A stretch of 64,000 nt of DNA from assembly GCF_004345645.1 (NCBI RefSeq), contig NZ_SLWS01000010.1:310001-374000 (forward strand). The letters are read 5' to 3'. The notes under the pieces are model-generated. The model was not told the DNA's origin, did not search any database, and was given only the letters and a program-made list of their open reading frames with translations. Of this stretch, positions 34,477 through 43,374 are shown piece by piece (the stretch's first letter is position 1; each line of letters opens with the position of its first letter). A program made the translations under genes and the position numbers. Source of the stretch: Actinocrispum wychmicini (GTDB taxonomy: Bacteria; Actinomycetota; Actinomycetes; Mycobacteriales; Pseudonocardiaceae).

Positions 34477-35351
34477 CCGACCTGGCCGACCGGCCGGACG
34501 TCTCGCCGGAGCTTCGCCTTGTGCCGCACGCGTTCCGGGAGGCGTTCGGGCGGTCGGCCGAAGGGGTCTGGTATGCGCCCGGTGTCGTGCCGCTGATGCC
34601 GGGGATGTCGGTGTGCGCGCGGTGGGGCGCGATCGTCGCGGGCGAGCGGCGGACCGACCGGATGCTGGAACTGGTCTCCATCAACAGACCCGCCGAACCG
34701 GTCCGTGTTCCACTCAACGAAACCGTAGACTTGCCAAAGTGGGCTAGACCGGTAGCGGGAATCGTCAAACGTCTGGAACCCACGGGCGCCACCTTGTTGT
34801 GCAGTGTCGACCTTCCGGCCGGCTCCGGCCTTTCGTCACCGAACGCACTCGCTTGTGTCGCAGCGATTGCGCTGCGTGATCTTGGTCGGCCGGACCTGTC
34901 GGACGACGATCTCCTTGCCCTGATCGCAGAGTGCGCACCGCACGCGGAGGCCGCGTTCGCCGGCCACACCACTGGTCTGAACCTCGACGGCACGTCGGTC
35001 CTGGTCATCGACACCCGCCTGCGCAGCGACACGCCGGTCACTGTTGTTGACTATCCCACATCTGACTTTCCGGGCACCGATAATCCATCCACGCGCCTTA
35101 CGGTTTTCCACCGCGCACAGACAAGCACGCGAGAACAGGACCTTGCTGTTGCCGCCGCGCTCGATGCCGGCGCGGACGGCGCGTCGATGCTGGTAGACGA
35201 ACCGGGACGGCCCGTCGCGGCCCTCGCCGATCCCACACGGATCAGTACGGTCCGGGCGTATGTGTCCGACGCGTTCCGGAGCGCTGAGCTGCGCGTGCCC
35301 AGGTATCTGACCGTTCGTCCTGCCGCTGGAGCCGTCCGAATAACCGCTTAA
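34473..35351 (+). CDS. Degenerate galactokinase-like GHMP-kinase homolog
   Basis: The 292-residue protein follows the galactokinase plan at reduced length. It has AFGRSAEGVWYAPG (normally APGRVNLIGEHTDY), the phosphate loop DLPAGSGLSSPNAL (normally GxGLSSSAAL), ALLALIAECAPHAEAAFAGHTTG in the central helix region, and a C-terminal RYLTVRPAAGA resembling the family end. The signature arginine and the GEHTDY sugar site are missing, reading APGVVPLMPG. The GGGFGG motif is replaced by a DEPGRP segment. It may bind a sugar or nucleotide without phosphorylating it, or use a different substrate. It overlaps the methyltransferase by ATGA and ends the coupled operon. Confidence 0.85.
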   Translation: MTDLADRPDVSPELRLVPHAFREAFGRSAEGVWYAPGVVPLMPGMSVCARWGAIVAGERRTDRMLELVSINRPAEPVRVPLNETVDLPKWARPVAGIVKRLEPTGATLLCSVDLPAGSGLSSPNALACVAAIALRDLGRPDLSDDDLLALIAECAPHAEAAFAGHTTGLNLDGTSVLVIDTRLRSDTPVTVVDYPTSDFPGTDNPSTRLTVFHRAQTSTREQDLAVAAALDAGADGASMLVDEPGRPVAALADPTRISTVRAYVSDAFRSAELRVPRYLTVRPAAGAVRITA

Positions 35352-35386
35352 CGACTGTATGTCGCCCGTCGCGCTGGGTAAGCCCG

Positions 35387-35392
35387 TACTGT
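35387..35392 (+). promoter_or_regulatory. Possible -10 box for a leaderless GTG start
   Basis: TACTGT ends five bases before GTG 35398, the spacing of a leaderless transcript. No ribosome-binding site precedes that GTG and no -35 box is clear. The alternative start of the gene is ATG 35437. Confidence 0.3.
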
Positions 35393-35397
35393 AGACA

Positions 35398-36270
35398 GTG
35401 ATCAGCTTGCTCCACAGGCATGACGGGAACCAGGGGATGACGACTCGGGGTGATGACTCACGGGCAACGCCCGTCCGGATAGACACGGCCAGGCCGAGCA
35501 TCATCCGCGTCTACGACGCGATGCTCGGTGGGAAGGACAACTTCCAGGCCGACCGCGACGTGCGCGACAAGTTGCTGGCGCTCGACCCGGAGTTCGGCAG
35601 AGCGTCGTGGGACATCCGTGAGTTCACCATGCGGGTCACCAGATTCCTGGCCGGCGACATCGGCGTCGGCCAGTTCGTCGACCTGGGCGCGATCCTGCCG
35701 ACGTCGGAGAACACGCACGAGGTGGCCCAGCGCCTCAACCGCGAGGCCACCATGGTGTACGTGGCGATGGATCACGCGGTGCTGGCGCACGGCCGGGCCC
35801 TGCTCGCCGACAACGACCGCACCCACATGGCGGAGGCGGACTTCCGGCAGCCCCAGCAGGTGATCGAGAACACCACGGTCGCCAAGTACATCGACTTCGA
35901 CGTGCCGATGGCCCTCTTCCTGGTCGGCACCATGCACCACGTGTCGGACCGGCGTGACCCGGCGGGCATCGTCGCGGCGTACATCGACGCCATGCCGTCC
36001 GGCTCGTACCTGGCCCTCGCGCAGATGTCCGACCCGGGGCCGGACCACGAGCTGGCACCGCTCGCCCAGCAGGTCACGGAGGTGTACCGGCAGGCCGGCT
36101 TCCCCTGCTGGTTGCGCACACCCGACCAGGCCGTGGCCATGATGGCCGGCCTGGAGCTGTTGGAGCCCGGGATGGTGACGCTCGCCGACTGGTGGCCGGA
36201 CGGCCCCCGGCTGCGGCCGTTGTCCCCGGTGCAACGGCTCGTCCACGGAGCCGTCGGCCGCAAGCCCTAG
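35398..36270 (+). CDS. DUF574-family SAM-dependent methyltransferase-like protein
   Basis: The 290-residue protein shows the family opening IDTARPSIIRVYDAMLGGKDNFQADR, followed by a modified SAM site FVDLGAILPTSENTHEVAQ and LFLVGTMHHVSD. This family is strongly expanded in actinomycetes, and its substrates are mostly unknown. If translation starts at ATG 35437, the protein is 277 residues long; GTG 35398 has a leaderless-type -10 box. The gene lies 46 bases after the synthase operon and may mark the edge of the cluster or be an unrelated neighbour. The acetate-symporter gene runs towards it and ends four bases inside its 3' end. Confidence 0.88.
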   Translation: MISLLHRHDGNQGMTTRGDDSRATPVRIDTARPSIIRVYDAMLGGKDNFQADRDVRDKLLALDPEFGRASWDIREFTMRVTRFLAGDIGVGQFVDLGAILPTSENTHEVAQRLNREATMVYVAMDHAVLAHGRALLADNDRTHMAEADFRQPQQVIENTTVAKYIDFDVPMALFLVGTMHHVSDRRDPAGIVAAYIDAMPSGSYLALAQMSDPGPDHELAPLAQQVTEVYRQAGFPCWLRTPDQAVAMMAGLELLEPGMVTLADWWPDGPRLRPLSPVQRLVHGAVGRKP

Positions 36271-37862
36271 CCGGCGCCGATCCCGGTGATGGACCGCACT
36301 TCCATCTCCGCGTGTCGGTCCTGCTCCTGCGGACGTGTCCGGCTGAACCGGGTGCCGAGGTAGCCGAGCAGGAACGACAGCGGGATCGACACGATTCCCG
36401 GGTTGCTCAACGGGAAGATGGCGAAGTCCACGCCCGGGATGATCGACGTTGGCGTGCCGGACACCACCGGCGAGAACAGGATCAGCAGCAGGCACGAGCC
36501 CAGCCCGCCGTAGATGGAGCACATCGTGCCCGTGGTGTTGAACCGCGGCCAGAACAGGGTGTAAAGCAACGTCGGCAGGTTCGCCGACGCCGCCAGCGCG
36601 AAGGCCAGCGCCACCAGTGAGGCCACGTTCTGGCCGGTGGCGAGGATGCCGCCGCCGATCGCGAGCAGGCCGATCACCACCGCGGTCAGCCTGGCCACCC
36701 GGACTTCGGCGCCCGGCTCGGGCCGGCCGTGCTTGATCACGTTCGCGTACACGTCGTGCGCGAACGACGCCGACGCCGTCAGTGTCAGGCCCGCGACCAC
36801 GGCGAGGATCGTGGTGAACGCGACCGCCGAAATGATCCCGAGCAGTGCTTCGCCGCCGATGTGGTACGCCAGCAGGGGAGCGGCCGAGTTCTCCGCGCCC
36901 GGCGCCTGGGCGATGGCCGTGGAGCCGACGATCGCGCTGGCGCCGTACCCGATCACCAGGGTGCACAGGTAGAACAGCACCATCACCCAGGTCGCCCAGA
37001 CGACCGACCGGCGCGTCTGCTGCGCGTTCGGCACGGTGTAGAAGCGCATCAGCACGTGTGGCAGCGCGCCCGCGCCGAGGACGAGTCCCAAGGAGAGGGA
37101 CACGAAGTCCAACTTGGATGTTCCGGACTTTCCGTACTTGGCGCCGGGTTCCAGCGCGGCCTGGCCCAGCGAGCTCTGTTCGACTGCCTTGCCCAACAGG
37201 TTGGACACGTTGAAGCCGAACTTGCCGAGGATGAAGACGCTCATCAGGGCCACGCAGACGATCAGCAGGGTGGCCTTGATGATCTGCACCCAGGTGGTGC
37301 CCTTCATCCCGCCGATCAGGACGTAGCTGATCATGATCACGCCGACCACGCCGATCACCAGCGCCTGGCCGCCGGTGCTGTGCACGTCCAGCAGCAGCGC
37401 GACCAGCGCGCCGGCGCCGGCCATCTGGGCGAGCAGGTAGAAGAACGAGATGACCAGGGTGGCGTTGGCGGCCGCGGCGCGGACCGGCCGCTGGCGCATC
37501 CGGAAGCTGAGGACGTCGCCCATGGTGAACCGGCCGGTGTTGCGGAACCGCTCGGCGACCAGCAGCAGCGGCACCAGCCAGGCGACCAGGAAGCCCACTG
37601 AGAAGAGGAAACCGTCGTATCCCTGCACCGCGATCGCACCCGCGATTCCCAGGAATGACGCGGCGGAAAGGTAGTCGCCGGACAGGGCGATGCCGTTCTG
37701 CAGGCCGGTGAACCGGGCGCCGGCCGCGTAATAGTCCGCGGCGGTGGCATTTCGGCTGTTCACGCGGTAAACGGTGAACAATGTGACGGCGACCACACCG
37801 AGGAAAATGCTGACGTTGACCCCGGGGCTGCCGGCCGCGGCGGCCAGCGGCAGGTCCCTCAT
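36267..37862 (-). CDS. actP: Sodium:solute symporter, acetate permease ActP-like
   Basis: The 531-residue membrane protein of the SSS family has about 13 predicted hydrophobic segments. It carries the family pattern NGIALSGDYLSAASFLGIAGAIA near the N-terminus and SASFAHDVYANV in a middle loop. It imports short-chain monocarboxylates such as acetate with a cation. The start overlaps the stop of the upstream DUF485 gene by four bases, the usual yjcH-actP arrangement. The first ~15 residues are likely periplasmic. Confidence 0.9.
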   Translation of the reverse strand: MRDLPLAAAAGSPGVNVSIFLGVVAVTLFTVYRVNSRNATAADYYAAGARFTGLQNGIALSGDYLSAASFLGIAGAIAVQGYDGFLFSVGFLVAWLVPLLLVAERFRNTGRFTMGDVLSFRMRQRPVRAAAANATLVISFFYLLAQMAGAGALVALLLDVHSTGGQALVIGVVGVIMISYVLIGGMKGTTWVQIIKATLLIVCVALMSVFILGKFGFNVSNLLGKAVEQSSLGQAALEPGAKYGKSGTSKLDFVSLSLGLVLGAGALPHVLMRFYTVPNAQQTRRSVVWATWVMVLFYLCTLVIGYGASAIVGSTAIAQAPGAENSAAPLLAYHIGGEALLGIISAVAFTTILAVVAGLTLTASASFAHDVYANVIKHGRPEPGAEVRVARLTAVVIGLLAIGGGILATGQNVASLVALAFALAASANLPTLLYTLFWPRFNTTGTMCSIYGGLGSCLLLILFSPVVSGTPTSIIPGVDFAIFPLSNPGIVSIPLSFLLGYLGTRFSRTRPQEQDRHAEMEVRSITGIGAG

Positions 37863-38209
37863 CGACCCGCCCTGAGCTCGGCGATCGCCGGGTCGAGGGT
37901 CCGCCGGGCGAACCTCAGGTAGCCGAGCATGATCGCTACCGTGGTCAGGAACTGGGACAATCCCAGCAGCAGGCCGACGGTGATGTTCCCGAACACCCGG
38001 GTGCTCATGAAGTCGTGCGCGTACGCGGCCAGCAGCACATACGTCAGGTACCAGGTCAGGAACAGGCCGGTCATCGGCAGCACGAAACGCGTCAGCCGCC
38101 GGCGCAGCGCGATGAATTCCGGGCTGCGGTGGATTGCCGTGAAGTCCGGACCGGGATCCTCGGGCGGCGGAAAATCATGGTCCTCGGAAAAGGACGGCAC
38201 GGTTTTCAT
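37859..38209 (-). CDS. DUF485 small membrane protein, partner of the acetate symporter
   Basis: The 116-residue protein has two hydrophobic helices (about residues 45-65 and 80-100) and the family segment RLTRFVLPMTGLFLTWYL. A good ribosome-binding site, GGAGGA, lies about six bases before the ATG at 38209. DUF485 proteins nearly always precede an ActP-type symporter and are thought to assist it. Confidence 0.9.
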   Translation of the reverse strand: MKTVPSFSEDHDFPPPEDPGPDFTAIHRSPEFIALRRRLTRFVLPMTGLFLTWYLTYVLLAAYAHDFMSTRVFGNITVGLLLGLSQFLTTVAIMLGYLRFARRTLDPAIAELRAGR

Positions 38210-38480
38210 CGGAGTCCTCCGCGGGCCCGGCTGGTGATCACGATCGAGTAGGCAGTCAAGCTAGGCGGCGACCTCAGCCCAGTCAAGCAGCGTATTTTCC
38301 GGATCACGTTACATGTTAACTGTATACACATGTGGTGTGAAAAGTTCCAACGGGATTACTTGGTCTGTTGCTTGAGCCATTTACGGAACGTGGATGACTC
38401 GTCGCATAATTGATACTTGAACAAATGGGCGACAGTTACTTAGGTTAGCTCGCGATGTCCCCATTATTTCCGAGGTTCTC
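38210..38480. promoter_or_regulatory. Divergent promoter region between symporter and conservon genes
   Basis: The gap is markedly AT-richer than its surroundings, particularly 38285-38460. For the plus strand, TTGAAC at 38417-38422 and TAGGTT at 38441-38446 form a promoter with 18 bases spacing. It lies about 35 bases upstream of the kinase-like gene. Around 38310-38335 the overlapping palindromic words ACATGT, GTATAC and CACATGTG could bind a regulator of the symporter operon. Confidence 0.5.
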
Positions 38481-40937
38481 GTGACTGGGCGGCGGCGGTC
38501 GTGGGCGGCGGCCGCCGTGCAGTGGCGGAACTGGCCAGTGCTGGTCAAGATCGGCGCCGTCCTCGTCGTGCCCGTGGTCGGTGCCGTGCTCCTCGGCGTC
38601 CTGCGGGTGCAGGCCGACGTCGCGTTGGCCAACTCGTACGGCGACGTGGAACGCCTCGCCGCGCTGCGTGCTGAGCTCGTACCGACGCTGTCGACCATCC
38701 AGCGCGAGCGCAACCTCGCGATGCAGCTGCCCGACCTGGCCCTGACCTACGAGCAGCAGACCCAGAGCGTGGACGTCAACGTCGCCGGGCTGGACAAGCT
38801 GGTGCACGACACGCCGGACCTCGGCACCACCGCGGACGCCGGCTACACCAACCTGAAACGGGCGTTCGGCACCCTCACCGGCCTGCGCCAGCAGGTGCGG
38901 TCCGGCGCCGAGTCAACGGTCATGCTCAACGGCTACGACAACGTCACGCAGGCCGTGCTGGACTTCGACCGGTCGCTGGTCGGCCGGTTCCCGGACCAGG
39001 AGCTGACCGGGTACTCGGTGGCCCTGTTCGACCTGCAGGCCGCCCGCGAACAGGTCACCCTGCAACAGGCGCTGGTGCTCGCCGCGATCCGCCGCGGCGA
39101 GCTGACCCCGATCGAGACCGAGCAGCTGATCCAGGCCGACGTCCGGCTGGCCGACCGGGTCAGCGACGTGCACTCGGTCGCGCCCACCGACCTCTGGCAG
39201 CAGTACCTGGAGAACGTGACGGGCAAGGACGTCGAGCGACGCCTGGACCTGGTCGCGCTCGCCCGCACCGGCCAGCCGCAGGCCAGACGCGGCCCGGGGA
39301 AGCCGACTATGCCGTTCGCGGCGCCGGAGTGGAACTCGACGTCGGACATCACCTCCGGCCTGATGACCCAGGTGACCCGGACCGCGGCCACCCAACTGCG
39401 CAACGCCTCGTCGTCGCTGCAGGACGCCACGAGCAGCCGGGCCGGCACTCAGTCGGTGTTGCTGTTGGCGATGGTGCTGCTCGCGGCCGCCATCGGCGGA
39501 GTCGTCGGCCGTTACCTGCTGCGGTCGCTGAACACGCTGCGCAAGACCGCGCTCGACGTCGCGTCGACCCGGCTACCCGAAGCGGTCGCGAACATCCGAG
39601 CCGGCCGCAAGGCGGAAATCGAACCGGTGCCGGTGCGTACCCGCGAGGAGTTCGGCCAGCTGGCGCGCGCCTTCGACACCGTGCACGACCAGGCCGTGCG
39701 GTCCGCGGAGGAGGAGGCGAAGCTGCGCGGCAACCTGCGCGACATCTTCGTCAACCTGTCCCGCCGCAGCCAGAGCCTGGTGGAGCGGCAGCTGAAGCTG
39801 ATGGAACAGCTGGAGCAGAAGGAGACCGACCCGGACCAGCTGGCCAACCTGTTCAAGCTGGACCACCTGGCGACCCGGATGCGCCGCAACAACGAGAACC
39901 TGGTCGTGCTGTCCGGTGCGGACCTCGGCCGCAGGTTCACCGACCACGTGCCGCTGTCCCGGGTGCTCAGGGCCGCGGTGTCCGAAGTGGAGCATTACGA
40001 GCGCGCGGTGGTCCAGTCGGCGCCGCGGGTGGACGTGCTCGGCTACGCCGCCGGCGACCTGGTCCGCTCGATCGCGGAGCTGGTGGAGAACGCCACCGCG
40101 TTCTCGCCGCCGGACACCGACGTGGTCATCTCCGGCCGGCGCGAGGACGGCGGCTCGGTGGTGGTCGAGATCGTCGACGACGGCATCGGCATGGGCGACG
40201 CCGAACTGGCCGAGGCCAACGGCAAGCTGTCCGCGGGCGGCGGTGTGGACGCGCCAGTGTCCCGGCAGATGGGCCTGTTCGTGGTCGGCAGCCTGGCGAA
40301 CCGGCACGGCATCCAGGTCACGTTGGCACGTCGGGACTCCGAGGGGCTGGTCGCGGCTGTGCGCGTGCCCGTCGACCTGATCGCCACCACGAAGGAACCG
40401 GAGCCCAGGAAGGTCACCGGCACCCTGGACGTCAAGCCCGCACCCGTGCCTGTGTCTGTTTCCGGGTCTGTGTCCGGACCGGCGGAGCGGGGCTTGGCCG
40501 CGCAGCTCAAGTCGGTCGGGATCTTCGTGGAGCTGCCGCGGCTGCCGGTCGCGAAGTCGCCCGCGTCGATCCTGTTCCGGTCCGACGACCCGCCGCCACC
40601 GCCGATGACCGCGAATCCGGCGGAGCAGGGCTTCGCCTGGCTGGCCGGCGGGCCGGCCGCGGAACCGCCGACCCAGCGCGTGGCCGCGCCGGTGGTCAAG
40701 CCGCTGCCCGCGCAGAAACCGGGTGAGCTGCCCAAACGCGTCCCGCAGGCCAACCTGCAGGCACCCGCCCGCGCTGCCGCCAACACCGCCACCACCAACA
40801 CCGCCCGCCCGGCGGCACCCCGGCGGCCGGTGAACGCGGAACGGGCCCGTGGCTTCCTGACCAGCTTCCAGGCGGGCGTCCGCCTGAGCAAGGCCGACGG
40901 GGCCGGCAACGGCCCCATGGGGGAGGAGAAACCATGA
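38481..40937 (+). CDS. Conservon histidine-kinase-like sensor (CvnA type)
   Basis: The 818-residue protein has a transmembrane helix near residues 22-42 and a nitrate/sulfonate-type (NIT) helical sensor region to about 320. A second helix lies near 330-350, a HAMP-like linker follows, and a kinase-type ATPase domain has VENATAFSPPDT (N box), VDDGIGMG (G1) and a late GLFVVGSLANRHG (G2). The phosphoacceptor helix LVERQLKLMEQLEQKE lacks the usual histidine, as in other conservon kinases. The last ~170 residues are proline-alanine rich and disordered. It is followed by roadblock and DUF742 genes, so it probably senses an external signal and recruits them at the membrane. Confidence 0.9.
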   Translation: MTGRRRSWAAAAVQWRNWPVLVKIGAVLVVPVVGAVLLGVLRVQADVALANSYGDVERLAALRAELVPTLSTIQRERNLAMQLPDLALTYEQQTQSVDVNVAGLDKLVHDTPDLGTTADAGYTNLKRAFGTLTGLRQQVRSGAESTVMLNGYDNVTQAVLDFDRSLVGRFPDQELTGYSVALFDLQAAREQVTLQQALVLAAIRRGELTPIETEQLIQADVRLADRVSDVHSVAPTDLWQQYLENVTGKDVERRLDLVALARTGQPQARRGPGKPTMPFAAPEWNSTSDITSGLMTQVTRTAATQLRNASSSLQDATSSRAGTQSVLLLAMVLLAAAIGGVVGRYLLRSLNTLRKTALDVASTRLPEAVANIRAGRKAEIEPVPVRTREEFGQLARAFDTVHDQAVRSAEEEAKLRGNLRDIFVNLSRRSQSLVERQLKLMEQLEQKETDPDQLANLFKLDHLATRMRRNNENLVVLSGADLGRRFTDHVPLSRVLRAAVSEVEHYERAVVQSAPRVDVLGYAAGDLVRSIAELVENATAFSPPDTDVVISGRREDGGSVVVEIVDDGIGMGDAELAEANGKLSAGGGVDAPVSRQMGLFVVGSLANRHGIQVTLARRDSEGLVAAVRVPVDLIATTKEPEPRKVTGTLDVKPAPVPVSVSGSVSGPAERGLAAQLKSVGIFVELPRLPVAKSPASILFRSDDPPPPPMTANPAEQGFAWLAGGPAAEPPTQRVAAPVVKPLPAQKPGELPKRVPQANLQAPARAAANTATTNTARPAAPRRPVNAERARGFLTSFQAGVRLSKADGAGNGPMGEEKP

Positions 40938-41365
40938 CGGAGACGCCGACCCGTACTCGTCAAGTCAGTCGTTTCGGATGGCTCGTCGACAACTTCGCCG
41001 AGCGCGTCGCAGGAGTGGCGCACGCCGTCGTCATCTCGGTGGACGGCCTGCTGCTGACCGCATCCCATCGTCTGCCGAACGACCGCGCCGAACAGATGGC
41101 CGCGATCGCGGCCGGGATCGTGAGCCTCAACCAGGGCGCGGCCCGCTGCCTCGGCGCCGAGACCGTGCACCGGGCGATCGTCGAGATGGACCAGGGCGTG
41201 CTGCTGCTCACGTCCATTCGCGACGGTTCCTGCCTGGCCGTGCTCGCGGCCCGGGACTGTGACATCGCGCAGATCGCATACGAGATGACCGTGCTGGTCG
41301 ACCAGGTCGGCCAGATGCTCACGCCCGAGCTGCGGGCCGAGCTGAGCGGCACCGGCCGGCGCTAG
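40934..41365 (+). CDS. Roadblock/LC7 domain protein (CvnB type)
   Basis: The 143-residue protein has the Roadblock pattern GWLVDNFAERVAGVAHAVVISVDGLLLTAS and a central GAARCLGAETVHR. Its ATG overlaps the stop of the sensor gene (ATGA). In other conservons this subunit regulates the neighbouring Ras-like GTPase, which is absent here. Confidence 0.92.
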   Translation: MTETPTRTRQVSRFGWLVDNFAERVAGVAHAVVISVDGLLLTASHRLPNDRAEQMAAIAAGIVSLNQGAARCLGAETVHRAIVEMDQGVLLLTSIRDGSCLAVLAARDCDIAQIAYEMTVLVDQVGQMLTPELRAELSGTGRR

Positions 41366-41384
41366 CACACTGAGGAGGTGGTCC

Positions 41385-41855
41385 GTGGGCGCGGACGAGG
41401 ACAGTTTCGCCGACGTGCTCAACGGATTCAGCCTGACCAACCGCCCCCGTCGCGCGGCCGCGCGGCCTTCACCCGCACCGAGGTCGGCCCAGCCCGTGCA
41501 GCCGGCCGTCGACGAGTTCGAGATGGAGAACGCGTCGATCGTCCGGGCGTACGCGTGGACGGGCGGACGCACGAAGTCGGACCTCCACCTGGAGATCGAG
41601 ACGCTCGTGTCGGCGTCCGTGAAGGCACTGGACGCGGACCTGTCGTCCGACCACCAGGAAGTGGTGGACCTCTGCCGGCACTCGAAGTCCGTCGCCGAGG
41701 TGGCGGCGCTGCTGCGGATCCCGTTGGGTGTGGTGAAGGTGCTGCTCGGCGACATGGCCCGGCTCGGGCTGATCGTGGTGTACGAGACGGACAGCAGCCC
41801 GGACATGGAACTGCTGGAGCGGGTGCTGCGCGGGCTGACCAGGCTCAGGACGTGA
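41385..41855 (+). CDS. DUF742 protein (CvnC type)
   Basis: The 156-residue protein has the DUF742 pattern IVRAYAWTGGRTKS...LEIETLVS and a winged-helix-like second half, HSKSVAEVAALLRIPLGVVKVLLGDM. A strong ribosome-binding site GAGGAGG lies just before GTG 41385. In complete conservons the GTPase CvnD follows directly; here the next gene is on the opposite strand and overlaps the 3' end by 11 bases. The operon therefore ends with this gene. Confidence 0.92.
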   Translation: MGADEDSFADVLNGFSLTNRPRRAAARPSPAPRSAQPVQPAVDEFEMENASIVRAYAWTGGRTKSDLHLEIETLVSASVKALDADLSSDHQEVVDLCRHSKSVAEVAALLRIPLGVVKVLLGDMARLGLIVVYETDSSPDMELLERVLRGLTRLRT

Positions 41856-42741
41856 GGTCACACAACAGCTCGATGGTTCGTTTCCTGTCCTCCTCGGATC
41901 CGTATGGCATCGCGACGAAGTCCGTCGCTCCCGCGTCCGCGAACCGCTGAATCTCCTTGCGTACTAAGGACTCGTCGCCCGCGACCACGGTGTCACCCAC
42001 GGTTTCGGCGCCGTCGCGGTCTAAGACGGCACGGTAGCTGCTGAACGTCGCGGCGATGCCGAACTCGCTGTTGACCTGTGCCCGTGTGCCGTCCGGGTCG
42101 TCGGTCACCGCCATCAGCGCGCTCGCCACGATCCGCGGCGCCGGCCGGCCGGCTGCGGCCCGGGTGATCGCCGGGGCGAAGTAGTCCGAAATGGACTTCG
42201 AGCCAGCCCACGCCAGGATGGTGCCGTCGGTCAGTTCGCCGGCCAGTTTGAGCATCTGCGGGCCCAACGCGGAGATCAGCACCGGCGGCGGCTCCGCCCC
42301 GGGCACGCCGACCTGTCCGTTCGCGACGATCGTCTCCCCTTGGTACGCGACTTCTTCCCCGCGCAGCAACGGAATCAGCGCGGTGAGGTACTCACGCAGG
42401 TGTCGCGCGGGCTTGTCGAAGGCGTACCCGTACTGGCCTGTGGTGATGACCTCGTGGCTGGGGCCGATACCGAGCGTGAGCCGGTTGCCGATGGCGGCCT
42501 GGGTGGACAGTGCGTGGCCGGCCAGGGTGAGCGGGTGCCGCGGGTAGCTGCGGATCACGCCGGTGCCGAACCGTGCCTCCGGGACCTGGAGGCCGGCGGC
42601 CGTGATCAGCGTCAACGGCTCCCACGCCAGCCGGTCGGCCAGCCAGAAGTCGGTGATCCCGCCCGCGGTGGCGGCCCGGATCTCGGCGATGTTCGCCGCC
42701 AGTGTCTTGCCGATGTCGTCCTGGAGCAGGCCGATGCGCAT
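41845..42741 (-). CDS. LLM-class F420-dependent oxidoreductase
   Basis: The 298-residue TIM-barrel enzyme has the luciferase-like features RFGTGVIRSYPRHPLTLAG, GNRLTLGIGPSHE and VPGAEPPPVLISALGP. Such enzymes use reduced F420 or FMN to reduce or oxidise small molecules. The gene is divergent from a TetR gene, with an inverted repeat between them, so it is probably controlled by that regulator. The substrate is unknown. Confidence 0.9.
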   Translation of the reverse strand: MRIGLLQDDIGKTLAANIAEIRAATAGGITDFWLADRLAWEPLTLITAAGLQVPEARFGTGVIRSYPRHPLTLAGHALSTQAAIGNRLTLGIGPSHEVITTGQYGYAFDKPARHLREYLTALIPLLRGEEVAYQGETIVANGQVGVPGAEPPPVLISALGPQMLKLAGELTDGTILAWAGSKSISDYFAPAITRAAAGRPAPRIVASALMAVTDDPDGTRAQVNSEFGIAATFSSYRAVLDRDGAETVGDTVVAGDESLVRKEIQRFADAGATDFVAMPYGSEEDRKRTIELLCDLTS

Positions 42742-42763
42742 GGTGACCTCGTAAGTGGATGAA

Positions 42764-42806
42764 ATTCTTCCGGTTTGGTCGCCACGCTACACTAACCGGA
42801 AGGAAT
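42764..42806. promoter_or_regulatory. Operator-like inverted repeat between LLM oxidoreductase and TetR genes
   Basis: Arms ATTCTTCCGGTT (42764-42775) and AACCGGAAGGAAT (42794-42806) are complementary apart from one extra base. The arms bracket a -10-like TACACT at 42788-42793. The location between divergent starts fits an autoregulated TetR operator controlling both genes. Confidence 0.6.
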
Positions 42807-42825
42807 CCGTCCACATGGAGTTCGA

Positions 42826-43374
42826 ATGAAGACGATGCGAGCCGACGCCCTGCGTAACCGCGCCCAGATCGTGGACGCCGCCCGCATCCTGTTCATCACC
42901 CGCGGCCCGGACACCCCGATGGAGGACATCGCCCGTGCGGCCGGTGTCGGCGTGGGCACGCTCTACCGCCGTTTTCCCGACCGGGACTCCCTGATCATCG
43001 CGGTCGGCCAGGACGTCGTCGGCCGGCTGACGGAGATGCTGCACGCCGCCCGCGAGGCCGAGTCGGACGCGTGGCACGCGTTAGGCAGGTACCTCCGCGA
43101 GTGGGCGGAGATCCGGCTCGGGCTGCTGTACGACGCGCTGTGCCACGGCATGCCGCCCGCGGTGCGCGCCGACCAGGATCTGGCGCGCGCCCGGGACGAC
43201 TGGGCCGACCTGCTGGACGAGCTGTTGCGGGACGCCAAGACCGAAGGCGCCCTGCGGCAGGACGTGGACCTGGTCGACGTCGCCACCTTCATGAACCTGC
43301 TCATCCAGATGGAGCCCGGCGGCACCCCCGACAAGCTCCTGGACGTGATGATCGACGGCCTGCGCGGACCCTAG
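42826..43374 (+). CDS. TetR family transcriptional regulator
   Basis: The 182-residue protein has a typical TetR helix-turn-helix (TPMEDIARAAGVGVGTLYRRFPDRDSL) and a helical C-terminal domain. ATG 42826 follows the inverted repeat. An alternative ATG lies nine bases later. It probably represses the divergent LLM oxidoreductase and itself. The 3' end meets the surface-protein gene tail to tail with a four-base overlap. Confidence 0.92.
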   Translation: MKTMRADALRNRAQIVDAARILFITRGPDTPMEDIARAAGVGVGTLYRRFPDRDSLIIAVGQDVVGRLTEMLHAAREAESDAWHALGRYLREWAEIRLGLLYDALCHGMPPAVRADQDLARARDDWADLLDELLRDAKTEGALRQDVDLVDVATFMNLLIQMEPGGTPDKLLDVMIDGLRGP

